64,000 nucleotides of DNA from Nitricoxidireducens sp046726235 (GTDB lineage: Bacteria; Pseudomonadota; Gammaproteobacteria; Burkholderiales; Rhodocyclaceae). The stretch spans positions 56,399 through 120,398 of the forward strand of contig JBKPAD010000011.1 of the NCBI GenBank assembly GCA_046726235.1. The letters run 5' to 3'. The notes below the pieces were generated by a model that was given only the letters and a program-made list of their open reading frames with translations, was not told the origin of the DNA and did no database searches. The translations under genes and the position numbers were made by a program. Shown one piece after another: positions 45,946 to 55,115 of the stretch (position 1 is its first letter; every line of letters starts with the position of its first letter).

Positions 45946-46619
45946 ACGTTACCCAGGACCTCTCGATACTCGAACTCATCATCCAGGCCAGCCTGGTCGT
46001 CAAGCTGGTGATGGGCCTGCTGACGGGCGTCTCGGTGATGTCCTGGTACTGGATCTTCCGCAAGGCGTTCGCGATTCGCGACGCGCGCGCCAAGACCGAC
46101 AAGTTCGAGCGCGACTTCTGGAGCGGCGGCAGCCTCGACGCGCTCTACCAGAGCGCGGTCAACGACCGCCACAGCGCCGGCGCGCTGGAGCGCATCTTCG
46201 AAGCCGGCTTCCGCGAGTTCACCAAGCTGCGCGGCCAGAAGAGCCTCGACCCGGCGACCACCATCGACAGCGTGCGCCGCGCCATGCGCGCGACCTACCA
46301 GCGCGAGATCGACGATCTCGAGGCGCACCTCGCCTTCCTGGCCTCGGTCGGTTCGGTATCGCCTTACGTCGGCCTCTTCGGCACCGTGTGGGGCATCATG
46401 CATTCGTTCCGCGGCCTGGCCAGCATGACGACGGCGACGCTCGCCGCGGTGGCGCCGGGCATCGCCGAAGCGCTGGTCGCGACGGCGATCGGCCTCTTCG
46501 CGGCCATCCCCGCGGTGCTCGCCTACAACCGCTTCGCGCACGACATGGACCGCATCGCGGTGCGCTTCGAAAGCTTCATGGAAGAGTTTTCCAACATCCT
46601 GCAACGGCAGCTCAAATAA
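45942..46619 (+). CDS. tolQ: TolQ, proton-channel subunit of the Tol-Pal system
   Basis: The 225-residue protein has three membrane helices (about 15-38, 130-155, 165-190 with SPYVGLFGTVWGIMHSF and ATAIGLFAAIPAVLAYN). With TolR it forms the proton-driven motor that energises TolA during cell constriction. It ends 27 bases before a chemoreceptor gene instead of running into tolR. Confidence 0.97.
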   Translation: MNVTQDLSILELIIQASLVVKLVMGLLTGVSVMSWYWIFRKAFAIRDARAKTDKFERDFWSGGSLDALYQSAVNDRHSAGALERIFEAGFREFTKLRGQKSLDPATTIDSVRRAMRATYQREIDDLEAHLAFLASVGSVSPYVGLFGTVWGIMHSFRGLASMTTATLAAVAPGIAEALVATAIGLFAAIPAVLAYNRFAHDMDRIAVRFESFMEEFSNILQRQLK

Positions 46620-46646
46620 GCAGGAGCCCCAAGGAGGAGACGTCGT

Positions 46647-48548
46647 ATGGAGAGACTTCTGACGCGCATGAGCATCCGCACGCGGCTCGGCCTCGTGATC
46701 GCGATGATGCTGGCGGGCATGCTGTACTTCTCGCTCAGCCACGTCGCCGAGAAGCACGCGACCATGCGCAATCTCGAATCGGTGCGGGGCCTGGCGATGC
46801 TGGCGGTGAAGTCCAGCGCCCTGATCCACGAACTGCAGAAGGAGCGCGGCCTTTCGGCGGGCTTCCTCGGCTCGCAGGGCGCCCGCTTCGGCACGGAACT
46901 CGATGGCCAGCGTCGCGACACCGACGGCAAGCTCGCCGACTACCAGGCCTTCGTCGCCGGCATCGGCGCGCCGGCTTACGGCGATGCCTTCGTGCGCGCC
47001 ATCGACCGCGCCGCTGAGGCAGCAGGCCGGCTCGCAGCGATGCGGGCACGCGTCACGCGCCTCGAGTTGCCGCCGCCCGAGTCCTTCGCGTATTACTCCG
47101 AGACCATCGCCGCGCAGATCGAGGTGATCTCCTTCCTGACCGGGCTCAGCGACGACGCGCGCGTCGGCCGCGGGCTGACCGCCTATCTGCTGTTCCTCAA
47201 CGGCAAGGAACAGGCGGGCCGCGAGCGCGCGACGGTGAACGGCGTCTTCGCCGCCGACGTCGCCATGGCGCCGGCGGTGTTCCAGCGCCTCGCCGGCATC
47301 ATCGCCGCCCAGGACGCCTACTTCGGCCTGTTCCGCGCCACCGCCGAGCGCGCCGAGATCGATTACTACGCGACCAAGCTCGACCACCCGGCCGCGCGCG
47401 AGGTCGATGCGATGCGCAAGCTCGTCGTCGCCAAGGCCCAGGAAGGCGGCTACGGCGTCGATCCGGCGCTGTGGTTCAAGACCATCACCGCCAAGATCGA
47501 CCTGATGAAGGCGGTGGAGGATCACCTCTCCCGGCAACTGCTCGATCTGGTCGACCGGCTCGAGGGCCGCGCACGCTCTGCCCTCGCCCTGGCGGCGGGG
47601 CTCAGCCTCGTAGGCATTCTCGCCGGCATCTGGCTCGGCATCGCCGTGTCGCGCAGCATCGTGCGGCCGATCGACGAGGCGCTGCACGCGGCCGACCGCA
47701 TGGCCTCGGGCGACCTCACCGTCAGCGTCGCATCGACCGCCACTGACGAGACCGGCCGCATGCTGGCCGCCATCGGCAACATGATCGGGCGCCTGACCCA
47801 CACCATCGGCGAAGTGCGCGCCGCATCGAAGCAGCTGCACGATTCGGCGGGGCAGGTCGCCTCGACCTCGCAATCACTGTCGCAGGTGTCGTCGGAGCAG
47901 GCGGCGAGCGTCGAGGAGACCTCGGCCTCGGTGGAGCAGATCGCCGCGTCGGTCAGCCTCAACAACGAGAACGCGCGCACCACCGAGGGCGTCGCCGCGC
48001 AGGCCGCGCAGGACGCCGTCGCCGGCGGCGGCGCGGTGCGCGAGACGGTCGACGCGATGCAGCAGATCGCCGCCAAGATCGGCATCGTCGACGACATCGC
48101 CTACCAGACCAACCTGCTGGCCTTGAACGCCGCCATCGAAGCGGCGCGAGCCGGCGAGCACGGCAAGGGCTTCGCCGTCGTCGCCTCGGAAGTGCGCAAG
48201 CTCGCCGAGCGCTCGCAGGTGGCGGCGCGCGAAATCGGCGAACTCGCGCGCGGCAGCGTGCGCACTGCAGAGCATGCCGGCGGCCTGCTCGAACGCATGG
48301 TGCCGAGCATCGAGAAGACCTCGGCGCTGGTGCAGGAAATCGCCGCCGCCTCGGCCGAGCAGACCAGCGGCATCAGCCAGATCAACACCGCGATGGCGCA
48401 GATCAGCAGGCCGATCCAGCACATGGCGGCCGCTTCCGAACAGCTGTCGGCCACCGCCGGCGAGATGAGCGGCCACGCCGAGCATCTCGAGGACCTGATG
48501 AGCTTCTTCAAGCTGCCCGAAGCGGAAATCGAACTTTTCGAGAAGTAA
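46647..48548 (+). CDS. Methyl-accepting chemoreceptor with NIT sensor domain, inserted in tol-pal
   Basis: The 633-residue receptor has TM1 at about 12-32 and a periplasmic nitrate/nitrite-sensing (NIT) domain of about 240 residues (SSALIHELQKERGLSAGFLG is its signature). TM2 lies near 310-332, followed by HAMP (RPIDEALHAADRMASGDL) and a full signalling hairpin with YQTNLLALNAAIEAARAGE and GFAVVASEVRKLAERS. There is no CheR-docking pentapeptide at the end (IELFEK). AAGGAGGAG precedes the ATG. It lies between tolQ and tolR, a place where no receptor is expected. Confidence 0.93.
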   Translation: MERLLTRMSIRTRLGLVIAMMLAGMLYFSLSHVAEKHATMRNLESVRGLAMLAVKSSALIHELQKERGLSAGFLGSQGARFGTELDGQRRDTDGKLADYQAFVAGIGAPAYGDAFVRAIDRAAEAAGRLAAMRARVTRLELPPPESFAYYSETIAAQIEVISFLTGLSDDARVGRGLTAYLLFLNGKEQAGRERATVNGVFAADVAMAPAVFQRLAGIIAAQDAYFGLFRATAERAEIDYYATKLDHPAAREVDAMRKLVVAKAQEGGYGVDPALWFKTITAKIDLMKAVEDHLSRQLLDLVDRLEGRARSALALAAGLSLVGILAGIWLGIAVSRSIVRPIDEALHAADRMASGDLTVSVASTATDETGRMLAAIGNMIGRLTHTIGEVRAASKQLHDSAGQVASTSQSLSQVSSEQAASVEETSASVEQIAASVSLNNENARTTEGVAAQAAQDAVAGGGAVRETVDAMQQIAAKIGIVDDIAYQTNLLALNAAIEAARAGEHGKGFAVVASEVRKLAERSQVAAREIGELARGSVRTAEHAGGLLERMVPSIEKTSALVQEIAAASAEQTSGISQINTAMAQISRPIQHMAAASEQLSATAGEMSGHAEHLEDLMSFFKLPEAEIELFEK

Positions 48549-48562
48549 CCGGACCGTAATCC

Positions 48563-48979
48563 ATGCGCTCGCGCCGTCTCATGAACCAGATCAACGTCGT
48601 GCCCTACATCGACGTCATGCTGGTGCTGCTCGTCATCTTCATGGTCACCGCGCCGATGATCCAGCCGGCCAGCGTCGAGCTGCCGAGCGTCGGCAAGGCG
48701 GCGCAGCCGCCGGTGGCGCCGCTCGAGATCATCGTCAAGGCGGACGAGAGCATGACGATGCGCGACCGTTCGCTCGGCGGACAGGAGGTCACCGTGGGTC
48801 GCATCGAGCTGGCCGAGCGCATCCGCGAGGCGCAGGCGAAGAATCCACAGCAATCGGTGCTGATCGCCGGCGACAAGGCGGTGCGTTACGAGGCGGTGCT
48901 GAACGTGATGGACGAACTGCAGCGCCAGAACGTCGCCAAGATCGGGCTGCTGGTGCAGCCGAAGGCGACCGGCCGATGA
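48563..48979 (+). CDS. tolR: TolR, proton-channel subunit of the Tol-Pal system
   Basis: The 138-residue protein has one membrane helix carrying the essential Asp (NVVPYIDVMLVLLVIFMVT), then a periplasmic domain (SVLIAGDKAVRYEAVLNVMD). It belongs with TolQ, from which it is separated by the chemoreceptor gene. It overlaps tolA by four bases. The ribosome site before its ATG is weak, so its level may depend on readthrough from upstream genes. Confidence 0.95.
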   Translation: MRSRRLMNQINVVPYIDVMLVLLVIFMVTAPMIQPASVELPSVGKAAQPPVAPLEIIVKADESMTMRDRSLGGQEVTVGRIELAERIREAQAKNPQQSVLIAGDKAVRYEAVLNVMDELQRQNVAKIGLLVQPKATGR

Positions 48980-49713
48980 ACGACCGCCGCCCCGAAGGCG
49001 AGAAGCCCGAACCGCCGGGCCGGCGCGCCGCGATCGCGCTGGCCGTGGCGATGCACGTGCTGCTGGCGATATTCCTGATCTACGGCGTGCATTGGCAGTC
49101 CGACCGTCCCGAGGCGGTCGAGGTCGATCTCGTGCGCAGTTCGCCCGCGCCGGCGCCGGCCCCCGCCGCGGCCAAGCCCGAGCCGCCACCGGAGCCCAAG
49201 CCGGAACCGAAGCCCGCGCCGAAGCCGGAGCCCAAGCCGCTGCCCCTGCCGCCGAAGCCCGACATCGCGATCAAGGAAAAGCCGAAGCCCAAGGACGAGC
49301 CGAAACCCGTCTTCGACCCCGCCGCCGAGATGCTCAAGCGCGAGGAACGCGACATGGCGGCGCGGCGCGAGGCCGATGCCGCCGCGCGCGAACTGGCCTC
49401 GCTCAAGGCGCGGCAGGGCGCCACCGCCCGCGACAAGGCGATCGCCGAGTACCTGGCGAAACTGCGCGCCAAGATCCGCGGCAACATCGCGGTGCCGCCG
49501 GACGTGAAGGGAAATCCCGAAGCCATATTCGACGTGACCCAGCTGCCGACGGGGGAAATCCTCAGCGTGCGCCTCAAGAAGGGCTCCGGCCACGCCGGCC
49601 TCGACGCCGCGATCGAGCGCGCGATCCTCAAGTCAAGTCCCTTGCCGAAGCCGGACAATCCGGGGCTCTTCGAACGCCAGCTGGAGCTCAAGTTCAGGCC
49701 GCTCGACGAGTGA
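48976..49713 (+). CDS. tolA: TolA/TonB-like periplasm-spanning energy transducer
   Basis: The 245-residue protein has an N-terminal membrane helix (IALAVAMHVLLAIFLIYGV, about 16-36), a Pro/Lys/Glu-rich spacer (about 53-115), a helical stretch (LKREERDMAARREADAAARE region) and a TonB-like C-terminal domain (VTQLPTGEILSVRLKKGSGH). It is shorter than enteric TolA, as is usual in betaproteobacteria. It links TolQR to TolB/Pal. Confidence 0.93.
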   Translation: MNDRRPEGEKPEPPGRRAAIALAVAMHVLLAIFLIYGVHWQSDRPEAVEVDLVRSSPAPAPAPAAAKPEPPPEPKPEPKPAPKPEPKPLPLPPKPDIAIKEKPKPKDEPKPVFDPAAEMLKREERDMAARREADAAARELASLKARQGATARDKAIAEYLAKLRAKIRGNIAVPPDVKGNPEAIFDVTQLPTGEILSVRLKKGSGHAGLDAAIERAILKSSPLPKPDNPGLFERQLELKFRPLDE

Positions 49714-49732
49714 CGGGCTATAATCCCGGCCT

Positions 49733-50992
49733 ATGAAATTCCGCACCCTGCTTGCCGGCGGCATGCTCCTCGCATCGGCCGCCCACGCCCAGCTTTCGAT
49801 CGAGATCACCGGCGCCGGCGCCAATCGCCTGCCGGTCGCCGTCGCCGACTTCGCCGGCGAGCGCATCGTCTCGCAGGCGCTGACCTCCGTCGTGCGTATG
49901 GACCTCGAGCGCAGCGGCCTGTTCAAGCTGGTCGACGCCGGCAGCGTGGCGCTGACCGATACCAGCGCCATCGACTATGCCGACTGGAAGTCGCGCGGCG
50001 CCGATGCGATCGCGGCCGGCAACATCGCCAGCGTCGACGGTCGCTACGAAACCCGCTTCCGGCTGCATGACGTGCAGAAACAGGCGGTGCTCGGCAACCA
50101 GGGCTACACGCATACCTCGGCGCAGCTGCGCGCCACGGCGCACCGCATCGCCGACTTCATCTACGAGAAGCTGACCGGCGAGCCGGGCATCTTCTCGACG
50201 CGCATCGCCTACGTCGTCAAGAGCGCCGGCCGCTACGAACTGCAGATCGCCGACGCCGACGGCGGCGGCGCCCAGACAGCGCTCGCCTCGCGCGAGCCGA
50301 TCATCTCGCCGACCTGGTCGCCGGACGGCACCAAGCTCGCCTACGTCTCGTTCGAGGCCAAGAAGCCGGTCGTCTACGTGCATGACCTGGCCTCCGGCCG
50401 GCGCCACGTCGCCGCCAACTTCAAGGGCTCCAACTCGGCGCCGGCGTGGTCGCCGGACGGCAAGACGCTGGCCGTGGTGCTGACCAAGGACGGCGGCTCG
50501 CAGCTCTACCTCGTCAATGCCGACGGCAGCGGCGTGCGGCGCATCGCGGCCTCCTCCGGCATCGACACCGAACCGAAGTTCTCGCCCGACGGCCAGTCGA
50601 TCTACTTCACTTCCGACCGCGGCGGCAGCCCGCAGATCTACCGCATCGGCGCCGGCGGCGGCGAGGTCCAGCGCATCACCTTCGAGGGCAGCTACAACGT
50701 GACGCCGCGCCCGTCGCCCGACGGCAAGAGCCTCGCCTACGTGTCGCGCAACGGCGGCCGCTTCCAGCTGACGCTGATGGACCTGGCGACCAAGCAGACC
50801 CAGGTGCTGACCGACTCGGCCAAGGACGAGTCGCCGAGCTTCGCGCCCAACGGCCGCATGATCATCTATGCCACCGAAGTCGGCGGCCGCGGCGTGCTCG
50901 CCGCCGTCTCCGCCGACGGCCGCGTCAAGCAGAAACTTTCGGTCCAGGCCGCCGACGTGCGCGAGCCGTCCTGGGGTCCGTTCGTCAAATAA
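49733..50992 (+). CDS. tolB: TolB, periplasmic beta-propeller of the Tol-Pal system
   Basis: The 419-residue protein has a signal peptide (MKFRTLLAGGMLLASAAHA). A small alpha/beta domain is followed by a six-bladed propeller with repeated SPTWSPDGTKLAYVS-type blades (SAPAWSPDGKTLAVV, TEPKFSPDGQSIYFTS). It shuttles between TolA and Pal. It starts 19 bases after tolA. Confidence 0.97.
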   Translation: MKFRTLLAGGMLLASAAHAQLSIEITGAGANRLPVAVADFAGERIVSQALTSVVRMDLERSGLFKLVDAGSVALTDTSAIDYADWKSRGADAIAAGNIASVDGRYETRFRLHDVQKQAVLGNQGYTHTSAQLRATAHRIADFIYEKLTGEPGIFSTRIAYVVKSAGRYELQIADADGGGAQTALASREPIISPTWSPDGTKLAYVSFEAKKPVVYVHDLASGRRHVAANFKGSNSAPAWSPDGKTLAVVLTKDGGSQLYLVNADGSGVRRIAASSGIDTEPKFSPDGQSIYFTSDRGGSPQIYRIGAGGGEVQRITFEGSYNVTPRPSPDGKSLAYVSRNGGRFQLTLMDLATKQTQVLTDSAKDESPSFAPNGRMIIYATEVGGRGVLAAVSADGRVKQKLSVQAADVREPSWGPFVK

Positions 50993-51024
50993 TCGAATCG
51001 CAAGCAACGTTTCCGGAGAACACC

Positions 51025-51555
51025 ATGCGCCTTATCCCCGCCCTTCTCGCCGCCCTGCTGGTCGCGGCCTGCAGCTCGCAACCCCCCGCTCCCGAGCAGG
51101 ACCCCGCCGGCGTCGAGAGCCGCACGCCGCGCTCGGCCGAAACCAGCCCGGTGCAGGGCGACGGCTTCGACCCGCAGAGCGTCGCCGCGCTGAAGGACCC
51201 GCGCAGCATCCTGTCGAAGCGCTCGGTGTACTTCGACTACGACGCCTACGTCGTCAAGGACGAGTTCAAGGCCCTGATCGAAGCGCACGCCAAGTTCCTC
51301 GTCGCCAACCCCAAGGCGAAGATGCTGATCCAGGGCAACGCCGACGAGCGCGGCAGCCGCGAGTACAACCTCGCCCTCGGCCAGAAGCGCGCCGACGCCG
51401 TCAAGAAGGCGCTGCAACTGCTCGGCGCCCGCGAAGCCCAAATCGAATCGGTGAGCCTCGGCGAAGAAAAGCCGCAGTGCGGCGAAGCGACCGAGGACTG
51501 CTGGGCCAAGAACCGCCGCGGCGACATGCTGCACTCGGCCGCCAACGAGTTCTGA
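51025..51555 (+). CDS. pal: Pal, peptidoglycan-associated lipoprotein
   Basis: The 176-residue outer-membrane lipoprotein has the lipobox LLVAAC (Cys16), a flexible Pro-rich linker and an OmpA-like peptidoglycan-binding domain (VYFDYDAYVVKDEF, QGNADERGSREYNLALGQKR, NRRGD). It anchors the outer membrane to the cell wall and is concentrated at the division site by TolQRA-TolB. It begins 32 bases after tolB with GGAG ahead of ATG. Confidence 0.97.
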   Translation: MRLIPALLAALLVAACSSQPPAPEQDPAGVESRTPRSAETSPVQGDGFDPQSVAALKDPRSILSKRSVYFDYDAYVVKDEFKALIEAHAKFLVANPKAKMLIQGNADERGSREYNLALGQKRADAVKKALQLLGAREAQIESVSLGEEKPQCGEATEDCWAKNRRGDMLHSAANEF

Positions 51556-51558
51556 CGC

Positions 51559-52329
51559 ATGAAGCGCGCGCTCCTCGCCGTCTGCCTCGCCGCCGCGCTG
51601 GCCGCGCCGGCACATGCCGGCCTGTTCGACGACGAGGAAGCGCGCCAGCGCACCGAGAAGCTGCGCAAGGACTTCGACGAGCTCGCGAAGCGCGTCGACC
51701 TCGCGTCGCAGAACCAGATCGACTTCGCCAACCAGGCCGAGATGCTCAAGGCCGACGTCGCCCGGCTGCGCGGCCAGATCGAAGTCATCGTGTATGACCT
51801 CGACCAGACGCAGAAGCGCCAGAAGGACTTCTACGTCGACCTCGATTCCCGGCTGCGCAAGCTCGAAACCCCCGGCCAGGCGCCCGCGGCCGACGCCCCC
51901 GGCGACACGGCGCCGAAGGCCGCCGCCGTCGATCCGGCCAACGAGACGCGCGACTACGAAGCGGCGCTGACCGCCTTCAAGGGCGTCAAGTACAAGGACG
52001 CACTCGCCGCCTTCCAGGCCTTCATCAAGAACTATCCCGAGAGCACGCTGCAGGCCTCGGCGCATTACTGGGCGGCCTCGAGCAACTACCAGCTCAAGAA
52101 CTATCCGCAGGCCGCCGAGCTGTTCGGCACCGTCGCGACCAAGTGGCCGAACGACGCCAAGGCGCCCGACGCCCTGCTCGCGCAGGCCAACGCGCAGATC
52201 GAGGGCGGCGACGCCAAGGCCGCGCGCAAGACGCTCGAGACCCTGGTCGAGAAGTACCCGAACAGCACCGCCACGCCGTCCGCGAAGGCGCGCCTCAAGA
52301 GCCTGCCCGCCGCGCCGCGCAAGAAGTGA
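51559..52329 (+). CDS. cpoB: CpoB (YbgF), Tol-Pal-associated coordinator of cell wall synthesis
   Basis: The 256-residue periplasmic protein has a signal peptide (cleavage near APAHAG), an N-terminal coiled coil for trimer formation (about 25-105) and TPR repeats (YEAALTAFKGVKYKDALAAF; AHYWAASSNYQLKNYPQAAE; ALLAQANAQIEGGDAKAARK). It links Tol to PBP1B-type synthases in E. coli. It starts three bases after pal, and its stop overlaps the queE GTG. Confidence 0.95.
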   Translation: MKRALLAVCLAAALAAPAHAGLFDDEEARQRTEKLRKDFDELAKRVDLASQNQIDFANQAEMLKADVARLRGQIEVIVYDLDQTQKRQKDFYVDLDSRLRKLETPGQAPAADAPGDTAPKAAAVDPANETRDYEAALTAFKGVKYKDALAAFQAFIKNYPESTLQASAHYWAASSNYQLKNYPQAAELFGTVATKWPNDAKAPDALLAQANAQIEGGDAKAARKTLETLVEKYPNSTATPSAKARLKSLPAAPRKK

Positions 52330-52982
52330 GCGCTTCACCCGACGCGCTGCTGCGCGTCAGCGAAATCTTCCATTCAATCCAGGGCGAGTCGACGCGCGTC
52401 GGCCTGCCGACGGTGTTCGTGCGCCTGACCGGCTGCCCGCTGCGCTGCGTCTGGTGCGACACCGCCTACGCCTTCGTCGGCGGGGAGCCGATGAGCATCG
52501 CCGCCATCCTCGAGCGCGTGGGCGCGTTCGATTGCCCGACCGTCTGCGTCACCGGCGGCGAGCCGCTGGCGCAGAAGCCGTGCCTCGACTTGTTGAAAGC
52601 CCTCTGCGACGCCGGCCATTCCGTCTCGCTCGAAACCAGCGGCGCCCTCGACATCGCCGGCGTCGATGCACGCGTCTCGCGCATCGTCGACATCAAGGCA
52701 CCGGGCTCGGGCGAGGAAGCGAAGAACCGCTGGGAGAACCTCGCGCTGCTGACCCCGCACGACGAGATCAAGCTCGTGCTGGCGTCGGAGGACGACTACC
52801 GCTGGGCCTGCGGCATCCTGCGTGAACGGAATCTCGCGACGCTTTGCCCCGTGCTGTTCTCGCCCGTCCAGGGCAAGCTCGAGCCGCGGCAACTCGCGGA
52901 ATGGATGCTGCGCGACCGGCTGCCGGTGCGCTTCCAGCTTCAATTGCACAAGATCCTCTGGGGAGACGCCCGTGCCCGCTGA
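52326..52982 (+). CDS. queE: 7-carboxy-7-deazaguanine synthase (radical SAM)
   Basis: QueE catalyses the radical SAM step of queuosine (preQ0) synthesis. The 218-residue product has the cluster motif CPLRCVWC near residue 37 (CxxxCxxC), VCVTGGEPLAQKPCLDLL and KLVLASEDDYRWAC. A GTG start overlaps the cpoB stop by GTGA. It overlaps queC by 11 bases. queE-queC after tol-pal is a common betaproteobacterial order. Confidence 0.95.
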   Translation: MSASPDALLRVSEIFHSIQGESTRVGLPTVFVRLTGCPLRCVWCDTAYAFVGGEPMSIAAILERVGAFDCPTVCVTGGEPLAQKPCLDLLKALCDAGHSVSLETSGALDIAGVDARVSRIVDIKAPGSGEEAKNRWENLALLTPHDEIKLVLASEDDYRWACGILRERNLATLCPVLFSPVQGKLEPRQLAEWMLRDRLPVRFQLQLHKILWGDARAR

Positions 52983-53664
52983 GCGCGGACCCGCCGTCGT
53001 CCTGCTCTCGGGCGGGCTCGATTCGGCGACGACGCTGGCGATCGCCGCGGCGGAAGGCCACGCCTGCCACTGCCTGTCGGTCAATTACGGCCAGCGCCAC
53101 GTCGCCGAACTCGATGCCGCGCAACGGGTAGCCGCCGCGCTCGGCGCACGCACCCACCGCGTCCTCACGCTCGACATGAACCAGTTCGGCGGCTCGGCGC
53201 TGACCGACGCCTCGATCGACGTGCCGATCGGAGGCGTCGGCGAGGGCATCCCCGTCACCTACGTGCCGGCGCGCAACACCATCATGCTTTCCCTGGCACT
53301 CGGCTGGGCCGAGGTGCTCGGCGCCCAGGACATCTACGTCGGCGTCAATGCCGTCGATTACTCCGGCTATCCGGACTGCCGCCCCGAGTACATTCGCGCC
53401 TTCGAGGCGATGGCGAACCTCGCCACCAAGGCCGCAGTGGAAGGCCGGCGGCTGCGCCTGCATGCACCGCTGATCAACCTGACCAAGGCCGAGATCATCC
53501 GCCGCGGCGCCGCGCTCGGCGTCGACTATGGCCTCACGGTCTCCTGCTACCAGGCCGACGAACAGGGCCGCGCCTGCGGCGTCTGCGACTCCTGCCGGCT
53601 GCGCCGCGCCGGCTTCGAGGCGGCCGGCGTGCAAGACCCCACGCGCTACCATTCAAACCCGTAA
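52972..53664 (+). CDS. queC: 7-cyano-7-deazaguanine synthase
   Basis: This ATP-dependent enzyme makes preQ0 from the QueE product. The 230-residue product has the PP-loop VVLLSGGLDSATTLA near residue 8, YVPARNTIMLSLALGWAE and the zinc motif CGVCDSCRLRRAGF near the end. The start is GTG 52972 behind GGGGAG, inside the end of queE; no other start allows the PP-loop to be complete. Confidence 0.95.
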   Translation: MPAERGPAVVLLSGGLDSATTLAIAAAEGHACHCLSVNYGQRHVAELDAAQRVAAALGARTHRVLTLDMNQFGGSALTDASIDVPIGGVGEGIPVTYVPARNTIMLSLALGWAEVLGAQDIYVGVNAVDYSGYPDCRPEYIRAFEAMANLATKAAVEGRRLRLHAPLINLTKAEIIRRGAALGVDYGLTVSCYQADEQGRACGVCDSCRLRRAGFEAAGVQDPTRYHSNP

Positions 53665-53763
53665 TCGCCCGGCAAGCATTGTTGATTCGCGGCCCCAGAG
53701 CCGTTTCTCTAGAATCACGGCTCGCGCGAAAGGCCATTACCAAAGGCCAAGGGAGGAGCAACC

Positions 53764-54891
53764 ATGGAATTCGCCATTCACCAGAAAATCCTGCTGTCCG
53801 TGTTCGCGATCGCCGCGATCATGGGCGCCACCGCCAACAAGACCAACTTCTGCACCATGGGTGCGGTGTCCGACTGGGTCAACATGGACGACAAGGGCCG
53901 CCTGCGCGCCTGGCTGCTGGCCGTCGCCGTCGCCATGGGCGGCGTGCTGGCGCTCGAGGCCCTCGGCAAGGTGAGCCTCTCGGGCATGACCTTCCCGCCC
54001 TACCGCACCGCCAACTTCGCCTGGCTGCGCTACCTGCTCGGCGGCCTGATGTTCGGCGTCGGCATGACGCTCGCCTCCGGCTGCGGCAACAAGACGCTGG
54101 TGCGCATCGGCGGCGGCAACATCAAGTCGCTGGTCGTGCTCGCCATCGCCTCGACCATGGCCTACCTGATGCTCTGGACCGACTTCTACGGCAACTTCTT
54201 CGACAGCTGGATGTCGCCGCTGACGCTCAAGCTCGGCGAAATGGGCGCCAAGAGCCAGACGCTCGACGGCGTGCTCGGCGGCCTGGCGGGCATGGACGAC
54301 ACCTCGACGCTGCACCTGATCATCGGCGGCCTGCTGGTCATCGGCCTGCTGGCCTACGCGTTCTCGTCCGAGGACTTCCGCGGCAACAGCGACAACATCC
54401 TCGGCGGCGTCGTCATCGGCCTGGCCATCGTCGCCGGCTGGTACCTGACCGGCGGCGCCATGGGCGCCGAATGGAAGGAGTGGGCCGAGATGGCCGACAC
54501 GCCGCCCTCGCGCGTCGAAGTGCAGTCCTTCACCTTCATCAGCCCGATGGGCGACGGCGTGCGCTACCTGATGAACCCCAAGGAGTTCTCGCTGATCAAC
54601 TTCGGCATCGCCGCGCTCGCCGGCGTCATCGTCGGCTCGTTCGTGTATGCCATCGCGACGCGCAGCTTCCGCGTCGAGTGGTTCGTCAACGGCGGCGACT
54701 TCGCCAACCACGCCTTCGGTGCCGTGCTGATGGGCGTGGGCGGCGTGCTGTCGATGGGCTGCACCGTCGGCCAGGCGATCACCGGCGTCTCGACGCTGGC
54801 GCTCGGCTCGATGCTGACCTTCGCCGCCATCGTCGCCGGCGCCGCCGCGACCATGAAGTACCAGTACTGGAAGATGATGCGGGAGGCCTGA
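53764..54891 (+). CDS. YeeE/YedE-family membrane transporter (thiosulfate/sulfur type)
   Basis: The 375-residue inner-membrane protein has about nine helices. Conserved Cys-containing motifs sit in helix loops: NKTNFCTMGAVSDW near residue 22, LASGCGNKTLVRIGGG near 105 and LSMGCTVGQAITGVS near 335. These are the family's sulfur-relay Cys positions, as in the thiosulfate importer TsuA. The substrate is thus probably a reduced sulfur compound. GGGAGGAG precedes the ATG. It stands alone between queC (99-base gap) and the tRNA cluster. Confidence 0.88.
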   Translation: MEFAIHQKILLSVFAIAAIMGATANKTNFCTMGAVSDWVNMDDKGRLRAWLLAVAVAMGGVLALEALGKVSLSGMTFPPYRTANFAWLRYLLGGLMFGVGMTLASGCGNKTLVRIGGGNIKSLVVLAIASTMAYLMLWTDFYGNFFDSWMSPLTLKLGEMGAKSQTLDGVLGGLAGMDDTSTLHLIIGGLLVIGLLAYAFSSEDFRGNSDNILGGVVIGLAIVAGWYLTGGAMGAEWKEWAEMADTPPSRVEVQSFTFISPMGDGVRYLMNPKEFSLINFGIAALAGVIVGSFVYAIATRSFRVEWFVNGGDFANHAFGAVLMGVGGVLSMGCTVGQAITGVSTLALGSMLTFAAIVAGAAATMKYQYWKMMREA

Positions 54892-54898
54892 ACGCCGT

Positions 54899-54928
54899 TT
54901 GACACGGCAGGAAGGTCTTCCTTATAAT
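54899..54928 (+). promoter_or_regulatory. Promoter of the tRNA cluster
   Basis: A perfect TTGACA (54899-54904) and a perfect TATAAT (54923-54928) with an 18-base spacer end 14 bases before the first tRNA. The spacer holds GGAAG/CTTCC. This is the strongest sigma-70 promoter in the window. Confidence 0.92.
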
Positions 54929-54942
54929 CCGCGCCTTTCGGC

Positions 54943-55018
54943 GGGTGGTTAGCTCAGTCGGTAGAGCAGTTGGCTTTTAACCAATTGGTCGCAGGTTCGA
55001 ATCCTGCACCACCCACCA
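54943..55018 (+). tRNA. tRNA-Lys (anticodon TTT)
   Basis: A 76-base cloverleaf with encoded CCA. The acceptor arm GGGTGGT pairs with ACCACCC, the anticodon loop is CTTTTAA, and the T-arm contains GGTTCGAATCC. It is the first of three tRNAs sharing one promoter and terminator. Confidence 0.97.
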
Positions 55019-55038
55019 CACCGATATCCGGCAACACC

Positions 55039-55114
55039 GGGGGTATAGCTCAGTTGGTAGAGCAGCTGACTCTTAATCAGTAGGTCGTAGGTTCGAATCC
55101 TACTGCCCCCACCA
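55039..55114 (+). tRNA. tRNA-Lys (anticodon CTT)
   Basis: A 76-base cloverleaf with encoded CCA. The acceptor GGGGGTA pairs with TGCCCCC with one wobble, and the anticodon loop is CTCTTAA. It is the second lysine isoacceptor, 20 bases after the first. Confidence 0.97.
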
Positions 55115-55115
55115 C

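Noticed and set aside
53682..53715. Promoter for the YeeE/YedE gene (TTGATT and TAGAAT)
   Set aside because: The spacer is 22 bases, too long for a normal sigma-70 promoter.
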